From Lacunisphaera limnophila (GTDB lineage Bacteria; Verrucomicrobiota; Verrucomicrobiia; Opitutales; Opitutaceae): 64,000 nt of DNA. Position numbers and translations under genes: made by a program. Under the pieces are notes generated by a model that had not been told where the DNA came from, did no database searches, and was given only the letters and a program-made list of their open reading frames with translations. Where the stretch lies: the NCBI RefSeq assembly GCF_001746835.1, contig NZ_CP016094.1, positions 868,001 through 932,000 of the forward strand, read 5' to 3'. How positions within the stretch are numbered: the first letter of the stretch is position 1; every line of letters starts with the position of its first letter. Shown piece after piece: positions 36,196-45,157 of the stretch.

Positions 36196-36981
36196 CTATT
36201 GCTTCGGCAGGAAATTCCGGATGTCGGGCAGCTCCTTGTCGCGCCGACCGCTGGTCTGCCGGACAAAATACGGTTCGGGCGGGATGATGCCATCCTCCTC
36301 GCCCGGCTGGACGGCTTCTCCTTCCTCGGCCTCGTCGTCCCCGGTCTCGATCACCACGTCGCTCAGGTCGACGTAGTCCTCCTCGAAATACTGCGAGACG
36401 CGCCGGGGCGTCGGATCGAGCCACACGAGCGGGGTCGGCAGGACGCCCTTGGTCTTCACCTGCAGAAAGTGACAGGGAAAACGCTGGTCCTTGAAGTGGC
36501 TGATGAAGTCACTGAGCCACTTGTTGGCGAGGCCCACGCGGTTGGTCAGGAAGACCACGTCGGAGAAATGGATGCAGGCGTCAAACCACTGCCGGAGCAC
36601 CGGGTTTTTCTCGGCCAGCCCACAGTCCACGACGGTGAAGATGCGGGCGAGTTCCCGGCCCTGCTGCTGCAGCCAGGGCTTGAGCGCCTCCACCTGGTCG
36701 ATCGGGCTGGCTAGCGGGTCGGCGAGCAGGAACACCGTGGCGCCGACCGGCAACTCCATGACCGGGATCCCCGGTGCCTGCCAGGTCCAGCGGCGCACGT
36801 CCGCCTGGGCGAGGGCCGCCAGCCGTCCGTCCTCGGGGCTGGCCGTCTCGCCCCCGGGGAGCAACACGACCACCTTCTCCTCGGCCGTGAAGCCGTTCTC
36901 GATGAGGTCGCGCACGATCGCCCGGCGGCCCGAGCCGGGCGTGCCGAGGATAAAATAGACGTTGGGGATCGGGGAGCTCAT
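36196..36981 (-). CDS. P-loop NTPase, CobW-like, of unknown role
   Basis: 261 residues from the ATG at 36981 (MSSPIPNVYFILGTPGSGRR). The P-loop GTPGSGRRA is at ~12-20. A central sheet region follows (ARIFTVVDCGLAEKNP, SDVVFLTNRVGL) that resembles the G3/G4 parts of CobW-type metallochaperone GTPases, but the NKxD motif reads TNRV and the CobW CxCC metal site is absent. The C-terminus is acidic (DDEAEEGEAV) and ends NFLPKQ. The true substrate is unknown. aroC lies 83 bp upstream on the same strand. Confidence 0.7.
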   Translation of the reverse strand: MSSPIPNVYFILGTPGSGRRAIVRDLIENGFTAEEKVVVLLPGGETASPEDGRLAALAQADVRRWTWQAPGIPVMELPVGATVFLLADPLASPIDQVEALKPWLQQQGRELARIFTVVDCGLAEKNPVLRQWFDACIHFSDVVFLTNRVGLANKWLSDFISHFKDQRFPCHFLQVKTKGVLPTPLVWLDPTPRRVSQYFEEDYVDLSDVVIETGDDEAEEGEAVQPGEEDGIIPPEPYFVRQTSGRRDKELPDIRNFLPKQ

Positions 36982-37064
36982 CTGGGCGCACAGAGGCGCA
37001 AAAGCGGCAAAAGACAATCACCCTCTTCCGGGGGAGGCACCAGGCTCCCCGGCAGGGATGAAAT

Positions 37065-38156
37065 TTAGAATTTGAAGGTCCGGTTCTGCGCGGCGTGGCG
37101 CATCCAGTGGTCGACCAGCACGAGGGCGGTCATGGCCTCGACGATGACGACGGCGCGCGGGACGACGCAGGGATCGTGGCGGCCGCGGGCCTTGAGCTCC
37201 GTGCCGGCGCCGCGCAGGTCCACCGTGCGCTGGGCCTGGAGGATCGTGGCGGTGGGCTTGAAACCGACGCGGAACACGAGTTCCTCGCCGTTGCTGATGC
37301 CGCCCTGCACGCCGCCGGAGCGGTTGGTGAGGGTGCCGACCCGGCCGCGCTTGTTGACGAAGACGTCGTTGTGCTGCGAGCCCTTGAGCCGGGTGCCGGC
37401 GAAGCCGCTGCCGATCTCGAAGCCCTTGGTCGCGGGCAGGGAAAGCATGGCCTTGGCCAGGTCGGCCTCGAGGCGGTCGAAGACGGGCTCGCCGAGGCCC
37501 ACCGGGACGCCGCGCACGCGGCACTCGATCACGCCGCCGACGGAGTCGCCCTTGGCGCGCACCTGCTTGATGCGGGCGATCATCTTGGCCGCGGTGGCCG
37601 GGTGCGGGCAGCGCACGGCCGAGGCCTCGACCTGGGCGAGCGTGGGGAACTTGGTGAAGGCCGGGGCGGAGATGTCGTGGATCTCGGTGACGAAGGCGCG
37701 GACCTCGATCTCGCCGGCCAGGCGCAGGATCTTGCGGGCGACGGCCCCGGCGGCCACGCGGCCGACGGTCTCGCGGGCGGAGGAGCGGCCGCCGCCCCGG
37801 TGGTCGCGCAACCCGTACTTGGCGGTGTAGGTGAAGTCGGCGTGGGAGGGACGGAACTTCTCCTTCATCTCGTCGTAAGCCCCCGGACGCTGGTCCCCGT
37901 TGCGCACCAGCATGGCCAGCGGCTGACCGGTCGTGCGGCCCTCGAAGACGCCCGAGAGGAACTCGACCGCGTCGGCCTCCTTGCGCGGGGTGGTGATGTC
38001 GCTCTGCCCCGGCCGGCGGCGGTCGAGGTCGGCCTGGATCTCGGCCTCGGTGAGCGGCAGGGCCGGCGGACAGCCGTCCACGACGACTCCGACCGAGGGA
38101 CCATGGCTTTCGCCCCACGTGGAGATTTGGAAGAGTTTGCCGAAGGAATTGGGCAC
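37065..38156 (-). CDS. aroC: Chorismate synthase
   Basis: 363 residues with all signatures: [11 protein letters not shown] at the start, [50 protein letters not shown] and the C-terminal [10 protein letters not shown](V)VIVEAM. It converts 5-enolpyruvylshikimate 3-phosphate to chorismate, using reduced FMN, as the last step of the shared aromatic pathway. It is transcribed towards the P-loop gene and may be co-transcribed with it. The upstream 0.5 kb contains no gene. Confidence 0.96.
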   Translation of the reverse strand: MPNSFGKLFQISTWGESHGPSVGVVVDGCPPALPLTEAEIQADLDRRRPGQSDITTPRKEADAVEFLSGVFEGRTTGQPLAMLVRNGDQRPGAYDEMKEKFRPSHADFTYTAKYGLRDHRGGGRSSARETVGRVAAGAVARKILRLAGEIEVRAFVTEIHDISAPAFTKFPTLAQVEASAVRCPHPATAAKMIARIKQVRAKGDSVGGVIECRVRGVPVGLGEPVFDRLEADLAKAMLSLPATKGFEIGSGFAGTRLKGSQHNDVFVNKRGRVGTLTNRSGGVQGGISNGEELVFRVGFKPTATILQAQRTVDLRGAGTELKARGRHDPCVVPRAVVIVEAMTALVLVDHWMRHAAQNRTFKF

Positions 38157-38432
38157 GATGCGGGAAAGGTTGGGGATCCCGGGGAGTCAGGCAAGCCCGG
38201 GGAGAAGCCCTGATTAAGCCGCAAACGGAGGCTCCTGGGTGCGCCAACACGTGTCCACCACCCCGGATGTCGGCGTATCGCCCACAGTCCAAGCTGGCTT
38301 GCCGAGCCGTAGCCACTCCGTCTACGACGCGTATTCAATAATCCTCGTCCTGGAGAGCCAAGCCGGGCGGCCTTCCTCGCGCCTAGCTCGGCGAAGGCTG
38401 GTGCCCCCGGTCCCGAGGGCATTTTGAATGAA

Positions 38433-38580
38433 GTGAGCCTAATAGATTTACAATTGGCGATCACCGAGGGGAAAACGACCTAAAATCGCCACTGCCAGCC
38501 TCAGCCGGGGAGCTTGAATGAGCCCAAACCACGAGCCGAGCCTGCCTATCGATTTGAGTCATTTGACTCATTAGGCTCAC
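38433..38580. repeat. 148-bp unit with 11-bp terminal inverted repeats
   Basis: GTGAGCCTAAT (38433-38443) and ATTAGGCTCAC (38570-38580) are perfect inverted repeats. Inside are GGCGAT/ATCGCC (38456-38490) and the palindrome TGAGTCA-TT-TGACTCA (38555-38570). The architecture is MITE-like, or that of a structured RNA. No target-site duplication is obvious. Confidence 0.5.
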
Positions 38581-38606
38581 CCCCACCCCTCGCCCAACCA
38601 ATATGT

Positions 38607-38637
38607 AAGTGCCACTTTAAGGTTAAAGTGGCCACTT
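38607..38637. repeat. Operator-like palindrome
   Basis: AAGTGCCACTTTAA (38607-38620) is answered by TTAAAGTGGCCACTT (38623-38637), with one bulged base. An AT-rich dyad ahead of the small gene at 38669; could bind a dimeric regulator. Confidence 0.4.
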
Positions 38638-38668
38638 AACATCATGCCTAGGTGCGGGCCGCGGGATC

Positions 38669-38896
38669 GTGAACGAAGATCAGATCCAGTCCGCGGCCGC
38701 TGTTCGGCTCGGTATGGTGCTGGGCCAGTCGGCGGCGTTGGCCGCCGATCTGGCTTTGCGGTCCGGAGCGGCCGCGCAGGACGTGCCTTATGCCCGGCTG
38801 AGTCAGGTGCTGACGAAAGCTGGCCAGATCATGGCTTGGACCGCCTCAGGCACGGAAATCGGCGGCGAGCATGTGTTGCATGCCCAGGAGCACTAA
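38669..38896 (+). CDS. Small hypothetical protein
   Basis: 75 residues with a GTG start, helical and alanine-rich (AAAVRLGMVLGQSAALAADLAL). No family recognised. It converges with the RND pump gene 29 bp away. Coding status is uncertain: it sits behind the inverted-repeat region, has codon-position GC similar to real genes, but no strong ribosome-binding site is obvious. Confidence 0.35.
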   Translation: MNEDQIQSAAAVRLGMVLGQSAALAADLALRSGAAAQDVPYARLSQVLTKAGQIMAWTASGTEIGGEHVLHAQEH

Positions 38897-38925
38897 GTTG
38901 GATTCCCTCGTCGGAGGGGACGGTT

Positions 38926-41900
38926 CTAGAGTAAACTGGGGTTTGCAGCTCCAGCAGAGACAAGGCCCAGGCGGTGCCTGGCGCGGATCTTGAACTCATC
39001 CACCACCTCGAAGAGCACCGGCACGACCAACAGACTGAGGCCCGTTGAAGTGATCAGTCCGCCGATCACCGCCAAAGCCATGGGCGCCCGGAAAGAAGAG
39101 GTGAGCCCGAAGGTCATCGGCAACATGCCGGCGACCATCGCGACCGTGGTCATGATGATGGGGCGCGCCCGCTTGTGGCAGGCATCGATGATTGCCTCCG
39201 TCCGGCCGAGACCAAAATCTCGGCGCGCCATGATCGCGTACTCAACCAGCAGGATCGAGTTCTTGGTGACGATGCCCATGAGCATCACCATGCCGATCAG
39301 AGAAGGCATCGACAGTCCGTGACCGAAGAGTGCCAGGGCGCAAAACGCACCCCCGAGCGACAGGGGCAGCGCGGCGAGGATCGTGACCGGCTGCAGAAAG
39401 TCGTGGAAGAGCAATACGAGAACCGCATAGATGCAGAAGACGCCGATCGCCATCGCTAGGCCGAAACTGCCAAACAGCTCGCTGAGATTTTCGGCCTCGC
39501 CGGATTCGATCCGGTGCACATCGGCCGGCAGGCGTTGGAGGGAGGGCAATCGATCGATTTCAGCCAGGATGTCGCCGGTCGGGCGGCCCTGAGCCTCAAT
39601 GTCGATGGTGACATTACGGCTGCGGTCGAAGCGATTGATCTGCGTGGGGCCCCCTTCGATGGAGACCTCGGCCACCTGGCCAAGGGGAACGGCTCCACCC
39701 TTCCCGGGTACACGGAGGCTCTTGATCACCTCCAACCGTCCGCGCTGGTCCGGCGCAAGCTGCGTGCGAATTGAGATCTGCCGGGTGGACAGGTTGAGCC
39801 GGGGCAGGTCCTGATCGTAGTCACCTGTCGTCGCCACGCGCACGGCATCGCCGAGGCTGGAAGCCGTGACGCCCAGTTCGGCCGCCTTGGCGAAATCGGG
39901 CCGGACGATGACCTCAGGACGCTGCAGGCTGGCCAGCGAGAGGATGTTGCCCAGATTCGGCAGCGTTCGTAATTCGGCCATCACCTGATTGGCGGTGGCC
40001 AGGAGCGAACTCATGTCGTCGCCGGCAAGGACCAGGGAGACCTTTTCGCCCATGCCGCCACCGCCCACGGTAATCCGCACCCCCGGAATGGCCTTCATCT
40101 CCTCCCGCAGGATGGCCTCGATCTGCTGCTGCGATCGCTCGCGTTCTCCGGCCGGGGGCAGTTGCAGCGTGAGGGTGGCCTTGCGCACTTCGCCCGCACT
40201 GTCCGCCGAGCCAAAGTCGCCTGATCCACCCGCGCCGATCGTCGTGTAAATACACCGCACTTCGGCAATCCCCGCCGCGATCCGGCGTGTCCGCTCGGCC
40301 GACCCTAGGGTGTCCTCGAGGCTGCTGCCGGGCGGAAGCTCCACGTTGACGGCAATCTGATCCACATCGTCCGCCGCCATGAAGGTGACCGACAGCAGGG
40401 ATCCGACCAGCACCGAGGCGGCGAGAAAGGCAGCGGCAGCCACCACGGTCTTCGCCGGATGCGCTAGACAGGCCCGAACCGCTTTCAGGTAGTTGACCAT
40501 GATCCGGCCATCTGGCCGTTCCGCGGGGGCTTTCGGTTTCAGCAGGTAGGCCGCCATCATCGGCGTGAGCAGCCGTGCGACGAGCAGGGAAAACAGCACC
40601 GCGATTGCGGCGGTCCAACCGAACTGGCGGAAAAACATCCCCACGATCCCGCTCATCGCGGCGGTCGGTAGAAAGACGGCGACCAGCGTCAGAGACGTCG
40701 CGATCACGGCGAGGCCGATCTCCTCCGCCCCCTCCAAGGCCGCGTCCCGCGGGTTCTTGCCGCCAACCAGGTGCCGCTCGATGTTCTCCACCTCGACGAT
40801 GGCATCGTCTACCAGCACGCCGACCACGAGGGTCAGGGCCAGCAGGGTGATGGTGTTGAGTTGAAACCCCAGGAGGGACATCACCGCGAAGGTCGGGATG
40901 ACTGAGAGCGGCAAAGCCACGGCGGAAATGAACGTCGCGCGCCTGTCGCGGAGGAAAAGCCACACCACCACGACGGCAAGAAACGCCCCTTCGTAGAGAG
41001 CGTACATGGCCGCATCGTAATTCTGGATGATCGGTTCGATGATGGTGCCGACCTCCCGAATGGTCACGCTGGGATGGAGCTTCGCCACTTCGGTCAACTT
41101 GATCCGGGCGCCCTCCGCCACGGCGATCTCGCTCGCCCCCCGGGCGCGCATCACCTGGAAAGTTACCGCGGGTTTCCCGTCGAGCAGCGCGACCTGCCTG
41201 CGCTCGGCGGCAGCGTCGAGGATGGTCGCCACGGCGTCGAGCCGGAGGCTGCGTCCATCAGCGAGAGGAACGGTCAGCTTCGCGACGTCGGCGGCGTCGC
41301 GCACCGTGCCGACGGTGCGGACCGACTGCTCCAGGCCGCCGATGTCGGTGCGTCCGCCAGGCGCCTCCTGCTGCACGCTGCGGATCACGGACGATATTTC
41401 CCCGGCGGTGATGCCCAGTGCGAGGAGTTTGGTTTGATCCAGTTCCACCCGCACCTCGCGCGTGATGCCGCCCAGCCGCATGACCTGGCCGACGCCGTCG
41501 ACGGAGAGAAGCGCCTTGCTGATCTCGTTGTCGACGAACCAGGACAGATCCGCCTCGTCCATGCCGTTCGACTCGACAGCAAAGGTGATGACGGCCCCAC
41601 CGACGGTCGTCACCCGCGAGACGATGGGGGCCGGCATTTCTGCGGGTAGCTCGGAGCGGATACCGTCCACGGCATTGCGCACATCGTTCACCGCCTCCTG
41701 CACGTCCTTCTCCAGGTTGAACTCCACCATCGTGGTGGAGGCACCGTCATTGACCGTGGAGGTGATGTGCTTGATCCCGCTAACGGTCGCGACCGCATCC
41801 TCGATCTTGCGCGTAACCTCGGTTTCCAGCGTCGAGGGCGTGGCTCCGGGCAGCATGGCGGCGACAGTCACCATGGGCAGATCCATGTCCGGGAAGTCCT

Positions 41901-42003
41901 GCACCGGCAGAACCTTGAAACCCAAGCAACCCGCCACGGTGAGCAGGCCGAACAACAGGATCGAGGGGATGGGCTTCCTGATCGCCCACGCGGAGAAGTT
42001 CAT
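38926..42003 (-). CDS. RND efflux pump inner-membrane permease
   Basis: 1025 residues, the AcrB/MdtB-type length. TM1 is at ~10-30 (IPSILLFGLLTVAGCLGF), followed by a large porter loop, TM2-7, a second loop and TM8-12. The proton-relay Asp pair is visible in TM4 (VGVLVDDAIVEVENIERH). It exports substrates from the membrane or periplasm with proton antiport. The substrate class (drugs rather than metals) is favoured by the VDD motif. The start overlaps the stop of the adaptor gene by four bases, so adaptor and pump form one operon. No TolC-type outer-membrane gene is adjacent. Confidence 0.93.
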   Translation of the reverse strand: MNFSAWAIRKPIPSILLFGLLTVAGCLGFKVLPVQDFPDMDLPMVTVAAMLPGATPSTLETEVTRKIEDAVATVSGIKHITSTVNDGASTTMVEFNLEKDVQEAVNDVRNAVDGIRSELPAEMPAPIVSRVTTVGGAVITFAVESNGMDEADLSWFVDNEISKALLSVDGVGQVMRLGGITREVRVELDQTKLLALGITAGEISSVIRSVQQEAPGGRTDIGGLEQSVRTVGTVRDAADVAKLTVPLADGRSLRLDAVATILDAAAERRQVALLDGKPAVTFQVMRARGASEIAVAEGARIKLTEVAKLHPSVTIREVGTIIEPIIQNYDAAMYALYEGAFLAVVVVWLFLRDRRATFISAVALPLSVIPTFAVMSLLGFQLNTITLLALTLVVGVLVDDAIVEVENIERHLVGGKNPRDAALEGAEEIGLAVIATSLTLVAVFLPTAAMSGIVGMFFRQFGWTAAIAVLFSLLVARLLTPMMAAYLLKPKAPAERPDGRIMVNYLKAVRACLAHPAKTVVAAAAFLAASVLVGSLLSVTFMAADDVDQIAVNVELPPGSSLEDTLGSAERTRRIAAGIAEVRCIYTTIGAGGSGDFGSADSAGEVRKATLTLQLPPAGERERSQQQIEAILREEMKAIPGVRITVGGGGMGEKVSLVLAGDDMSSLLATANQVMAELRTLPNLGNILSLASLQRPEVIVRPDFAKAAELGVTASSLGDAVRVATTGDYDQDLPRLNLSTRQISIRTQLAPDQRGRLEVIKSLRVPGKGGAVPLGQVAEVSIEGGPTQINRFDRSRNVTIDIEAQGRPTGDILAEIDRLPSLQRLPADVHRIESGEAENLSELFGSFGLAMAIGVFCIYAVLVLLFHDFLQPVTILAALPLSLGGAFCALALFGHGLSMPSLIGMVMLMGIVTKNSILLVEYAIMARRDFGLGRTEAIIDACHKRARPIIMTTVAMVAGMLPMTFGLTSSFRAPMALAVIGGLITSTGLSLLVVPVLFEVVDEFKIRARHRLGLVSAGAANPSLL

Positions 42004-43271
42004 GGCCGGTCGACTCCCTCGGCGTCGGACTCCCCCTCGCCTCCGACGGCCGTCTCGTTGGCAACCACCCGGACCGTGTCCCCGTCGTTGAGAAAACTGC
42101 CTCCGGACCGCACGATGCGGTCCGCCACCGTCAGGTGTGGGCCCAGGATCTCGACCATTCGGCCGGACCGGCGGCCGGTCAGAACCTTGGCCTGCCGCAC
42201 CCGGTTGGCGTCATCGACCTTCATGAGATAGTGATAGCCGTCGCGGAAAACCAGGGCCTGCTCCGGCACAGAGAGCGCCGGGGTTGCGGGCAACAGCAGT
42301 TCGCCCGTGACGAACATCCCCGCGCGCAGCGGGCCGGGATCAGGCAGGTCGACATACACCAGGCCGTTCAAGGTCCCGGCGTCGACCACCGGTGACACCT
42401 GCCGGACAAATCCCGTGAGGTCGGGCTGTCCGGCCACCCGCAGCGTTGCGAGAAGATCGCGGGTAACCCGGGCTAGCTGGTCTGCGGGCACTTGCGCGCG
42501 CCATTCGAGGCGGCCCCGCCGGATGAGCCTGAACAGTTCCGTGCCCGGGCCGGTGACGGCCCCGACGGTCGCGGATCGCACCGAGATCACCCCGTCGTCG
42601 GGCGCCCGGACCTCGGTGTACAACAGCCGCAGGCGTTGGAGCTGAAGCTGCGCGCGGGCCGAGGCGAGCTGGGCGGCGCCGGCCTTCTCCTCCGCTTCGT
42701 ATTGCAGGAGGTCGTCCTGACTGAGGCCGCCGGAGTTCCCAAGGCGCCGCGCGCGCGCGGCCTTGTCCCCGGCCCGGGCGGCGACCGCCTCGGCCTGGGC
42801 GACCCCTGCTTCGGCCAGGGCCAGATCGGCGGCGGGCCCTTCGGCGTGGAAACGGGCCAGCACCTGCCCCTTGGTGACCACGTCGCCGACATTCACCAGC
42901 ACGTCCATAAGGCGCAGATCGCCGACTTCGGCCCCGACGACCGACTCCTGCCAGGCCGCGATGCTGCCGTTGGCCTCGATCCGTTCCGGCCAGTTGGCCA
43001 GAGCCGGGGCCACGAGTTCGACCGTGAGCGCCGCCTTGGCTTCGGCTGCAGCCGGCGCGTGCGCCCGGCTGCAGCCGGTCAGCAGTGCAGTCGCGCCCAG
43101 CAGATGCACGGCGGTGGAGGTCAGAACCCGGCGGATTGTGAACGGAGAGACCTGACGCCTGTCGGAGTCAGGCTGGGTCTCCGCCTCATCCGGCGGACTT
43201 TCGTCACCTCCGCCTTGGTCGGTGGCCACCAGCACGACCAGCGCGATTAGGATCACGATGACCGCGATCAT
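42000..43271 (-). CDS. RND efflux periplasmic adaptor (membrane fusion protein)
   Basis: 423 residues. The MFP core runs from ~85 to 400: barrel-sandwich halves flank a helical hairpin (~150-215, rich in Ala and Arg, ending LQLQRLRLLYTEVRAPDDG), then beta-barrel and membrane-proximal parts (GMFVTGELLLPA, ALSVPEQALV). It links the pump to an outer-membrane channel. The N-terminus is odd: a hydrophobic segment at 1-17, an acidic stretch (GGGDESPPDEAE), then a second signal-like segment with a lipobox LLTGC near 66. The true start may be internal, but no ATG or GTG suits it. It overlaps the permease gene by four bases. Confidence 0.88.
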   Translation of the reverse strand: MIAVIVILIALVVLVATDQGGGDESPPDEAETQPDSDRRQVSPFTIRRVLTSTAVHLLGATALLTGCSRAHAPAAAEAKAALTVELVAPALANWPERIEANGSIAAWQESVVGAEVGDLRLMDVLVNVGDVVTKGQVLARFHAEGPAADLALAEAGVAQAEAVAARAGDKAARARRLGNSGGLSQDDLLQYEAEEKAGAAQLASARAQLQLQRLRLLYTEVRAPDDGVISVRSATVGAVTGPGTELFRLIRRGRLEWRAQVPADQLARVTRDLLATLRVAGQPDLTGFVRQVSPVVDAGTLNGLVYVDLPDPGPLRAGMFVTGELLLPATPALSVPEQALVFRDGYHYLMKVDDANRVRQAKVLTGRRSGRMVEILGPHLTVADRIVRSGGSFLNDGDTVRVVANETAVGGEGESDAEGVDRP

Positions 43272-43330
43272 GAGATGGGAAGGTCAGTCCGCTCACCGGG
43301 CACCAACCACGACGGGTTCAGGGTCATCGG

Positions 43331-44284
43331 TCAGAACTGGAATTTGAGGCTGAAACTGCCGTAGCCGGCCGCCTTGCCATCGAACTTCATATTCCGATCG
43401 TAGTAATCGAAGGTCCGGTTTGCGGTCGTGCCTCCGTCGACCACCACGGAAAGATTCCGGCTGAACTGGTATTCGGCGCTCAGCCCGAGGCGGATCTCCT
43501 GAAAGTCCAGGTAGGTGTTGCCCAGCCCGGCGGCCGGTGCCTTGGCAACGTGGTAGGTGCCGCCGTGGAACTTCGCCCCCGCCTTCAGGGTAAGCGCCTC
43601 ACTGAATTTGTAGGACAGGCCGGTGTCCGGAAACCCGAGTTGCAGGTCCCAACCGGGCGCGAAGCCCCAGCGGACTCCCAGCATGGGGAACACCTTCATG
43701 TCGCCCCGCGACATGCCCACGATCCCCACGTTCCAGGAGAAGGTCGGGCTGACCTCCTTCCCGATCATGGCGAAGCCCATGAGCGAGAAACTGTCGCCCG
43801 ATAGTTTTCCTGAATCAGAGGAAAAGCTGGGGCTGAGCATCGCCATCGCGGACCAGCCGGGCCCGATCTCCTGGGCGAGATCCTTCATGGCCATGAAGTT
43901 GAGGCCGAACTCCTCCAACTCCTCCGGGACCGGCACGGCGCCGGTCAGGTCGAACTCGTAGCGCTTCCAGGAGAGTGCGGAGGAGAACATCCAGGAATCG
44001 GGCGCCGGCAGCGAGAACGACGCCTCGAACTCGTAGTGGCTGACTCCCACGGAACCGATTTTGCCGTTTCGCTCCACATCTCCGTCGGACGAGAATGAAT
44101 ACGTCGCGGTGACGTCACTCAGCGCGAAGGTACTGGGCGGACCGCCGGGGCCATCCGGGCCACCGGGTTGGGCGGAAAGTCTGGCCGGGGCGAGACCTGC
44201 GGTCAGAACGAGCGCAACAGAGAGGAGAAGGGCCGAACCGCGCGGTGCGTGGCCCCGTGGACTGGGTTTTGTGGAGTGGTTCAT
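43331..44284 (-). CDS. Outer-membrane beta-barrel protein (DUF6268-like)
   Basis: 317 residues from the ATG at 44284 (MNHSTKPSPRGHAPRGSALL), giving a basic n-region and a signal peptide ending near LSAQPGG. After a Gly/Pro-rich linker the mature protein shows alternating strands (YEFEASFSLPAP, WKRYEFDLTGAVP, SAEYQFSRNLSVVVDGG) and ends KFQF, as expected of an outer-membrane barrel. Resemblance to DUF6268 proteins is from memory and moderate. It is not a TolC-type channel. It lies first upstream of the adaptor and pump in the same direction (59 bp apart) and is divergent from the response regulator, so it is probably part of the controlled module. Confidence 0.75.
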   Translation of the reverse strand: MNHSTKPSPRGHAPRGSALLLSVALVLTAGLAPARLSAQPGGPDGPGGPPSTFALSDVTATYSFSSDGDVERNGKIGSVGVSHYEFEASFSLPAPDSWMFSSALSWKRYEFDLTGAVPVPEELEEFGLNFMAMKDLAQEIGPGWSAMAMLSPSFSSDSGKLSGDSFSLMGFAMIGKEVSPTFSWNVGIVGMSRGDMKVFPMLGVRWGFAPGWDLQLGFPDTGLSYKFSEALTLKAGAKFHGGTYHVAKAPAAGLGNTYLDFQEIRLGLSAEYQFSRNLSVVVDGGTTANRTFDYYDRNMKFDGKAAGYGSFSLKFQF

Positions 44285-44431
44285 TCGCCCAACTCTGTCT
44301 GTTCCCTGTCGCCAATGTCCCCGCCGAGAGTGCAAAAGATTGTTTCCGGAGGCCCGCTTGGAAACAACTTGTTACACATTCAGGTCTCCCTTCTGCGGCG
44401 GGGTCCGCCTATTCTCGAATAAAGCAACACC

Positions 44432-45157
44432 ATGGAAACCCAGCCGAAGCTCCTTATCGTGGAGGATGATACCCGGACGCGCCTGCTGCTGGAGCGTTAC
44501 CTCAAGGAACAGGGTTTCCCGGTGCTCTCCTTGTCTGGCGGCCGGCGCGTCGACGAGACCTTGGCGGCTCAGCCGGTCAAACTGATCATTCTCGACCTGA
44601 TGTTGCCGGGCGAGGACGGGCTCTCCCTCTGCCGCCGGCTGCGGGCAAGGGGCGAGGACGTGCCCATCATCATTCTGACGGCCAAGGGGGATGAGGTGGA
44701 CCGGGTGGTGGGACTTGAGGTCGGCGCCGACGACTACGTGGCAAAGCCTTTCAGTCCCCGCGAACTTGTGGCGCGGATCAACGCCGTCCTTCGCCGACGC
44801 AACCCGGCGGCGGTTCACGGGGCGCCCTCCCCGATTTCCCAGGTGGTGCGCTTTGGCCCCTGCGAGCTGAACTTCGGGACCCGTGAACTGAGCCGCGAGG
44901 GTAAGACGCTCGTCATGAGCACCGGGGAGTTTGCCGTGCTGGAAGCGCTCGCCCGGCATCCGCATGTGCCGCTCTCTCGCGACCGATTGATGGATCTGGC
45001 CCGGGGGAAGGAACAGGGGGCCCACGACCGCAGCATGGATGTGCAGGTCTCGCGGGTGCGCCGCCTGATAGAGGACGATTCGTCGAAACCACGCTACATC
45101 CAGACCGTGTGGGGTTTTGGCTATGTGTTCGTGCCCGATGCCCCCGCCACGCCATGA
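44432..45157 (+). CDS. OmpR-family response regulator
   Basis: 241 residues. The receiver has Asp55 (LIILDLMLPGEDG), a Thr in ILTAKGD and Lys in VAKPFSPREL. The winged-helix output domain (~140-235) shows ELNFGTRELSREGK, TGEFAVLEALARHP and VQVSRVRRLIEDD. It binds DNA upstream of target genes when phosphorylated by its partner kinase, which starts inside its stop codon (ATGA overlap). The 147-bp gap to the divergent beta-barrel gene is the natural place for its operator. Confidence 0.94.
   Translation: METQPKLLIVEDDTRTRLLLERYLKEQGFPVLSLSGGRRVDETLAAQPVKLIILDLMLPGEDGLSLCRRLRARGEDVPIIILTAKGDEVDRVVGLEVGADDYVAKPFSPRELVARINAVLRRRNPAAVHGAPSPISQVVRFGPCELNFGTRELSREGKTLVMSTGEFAVLEALARHPHVPLSRDRLMDLARGKEQGAHDRSMDVQVSRVRRLIEDDSSKPRYIQTVWGFGYVFVPDAPATP

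Larger units (their letters stand above)
38157..38668. other. Noncoding region rich in inverted repeats
   Basis: 512 bp without a convincing gene. 38157-38430 carries a GC-rich REP-like palindrome near 38373-38405 (CCTTcctcgc...GGCGAAGG). 38433-38580 is bounded by 11-bp inverted repeats. A 31-bp imperfect palindrome lies at 38607-38637, close to a small possible gene. Confidence 0.55.
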
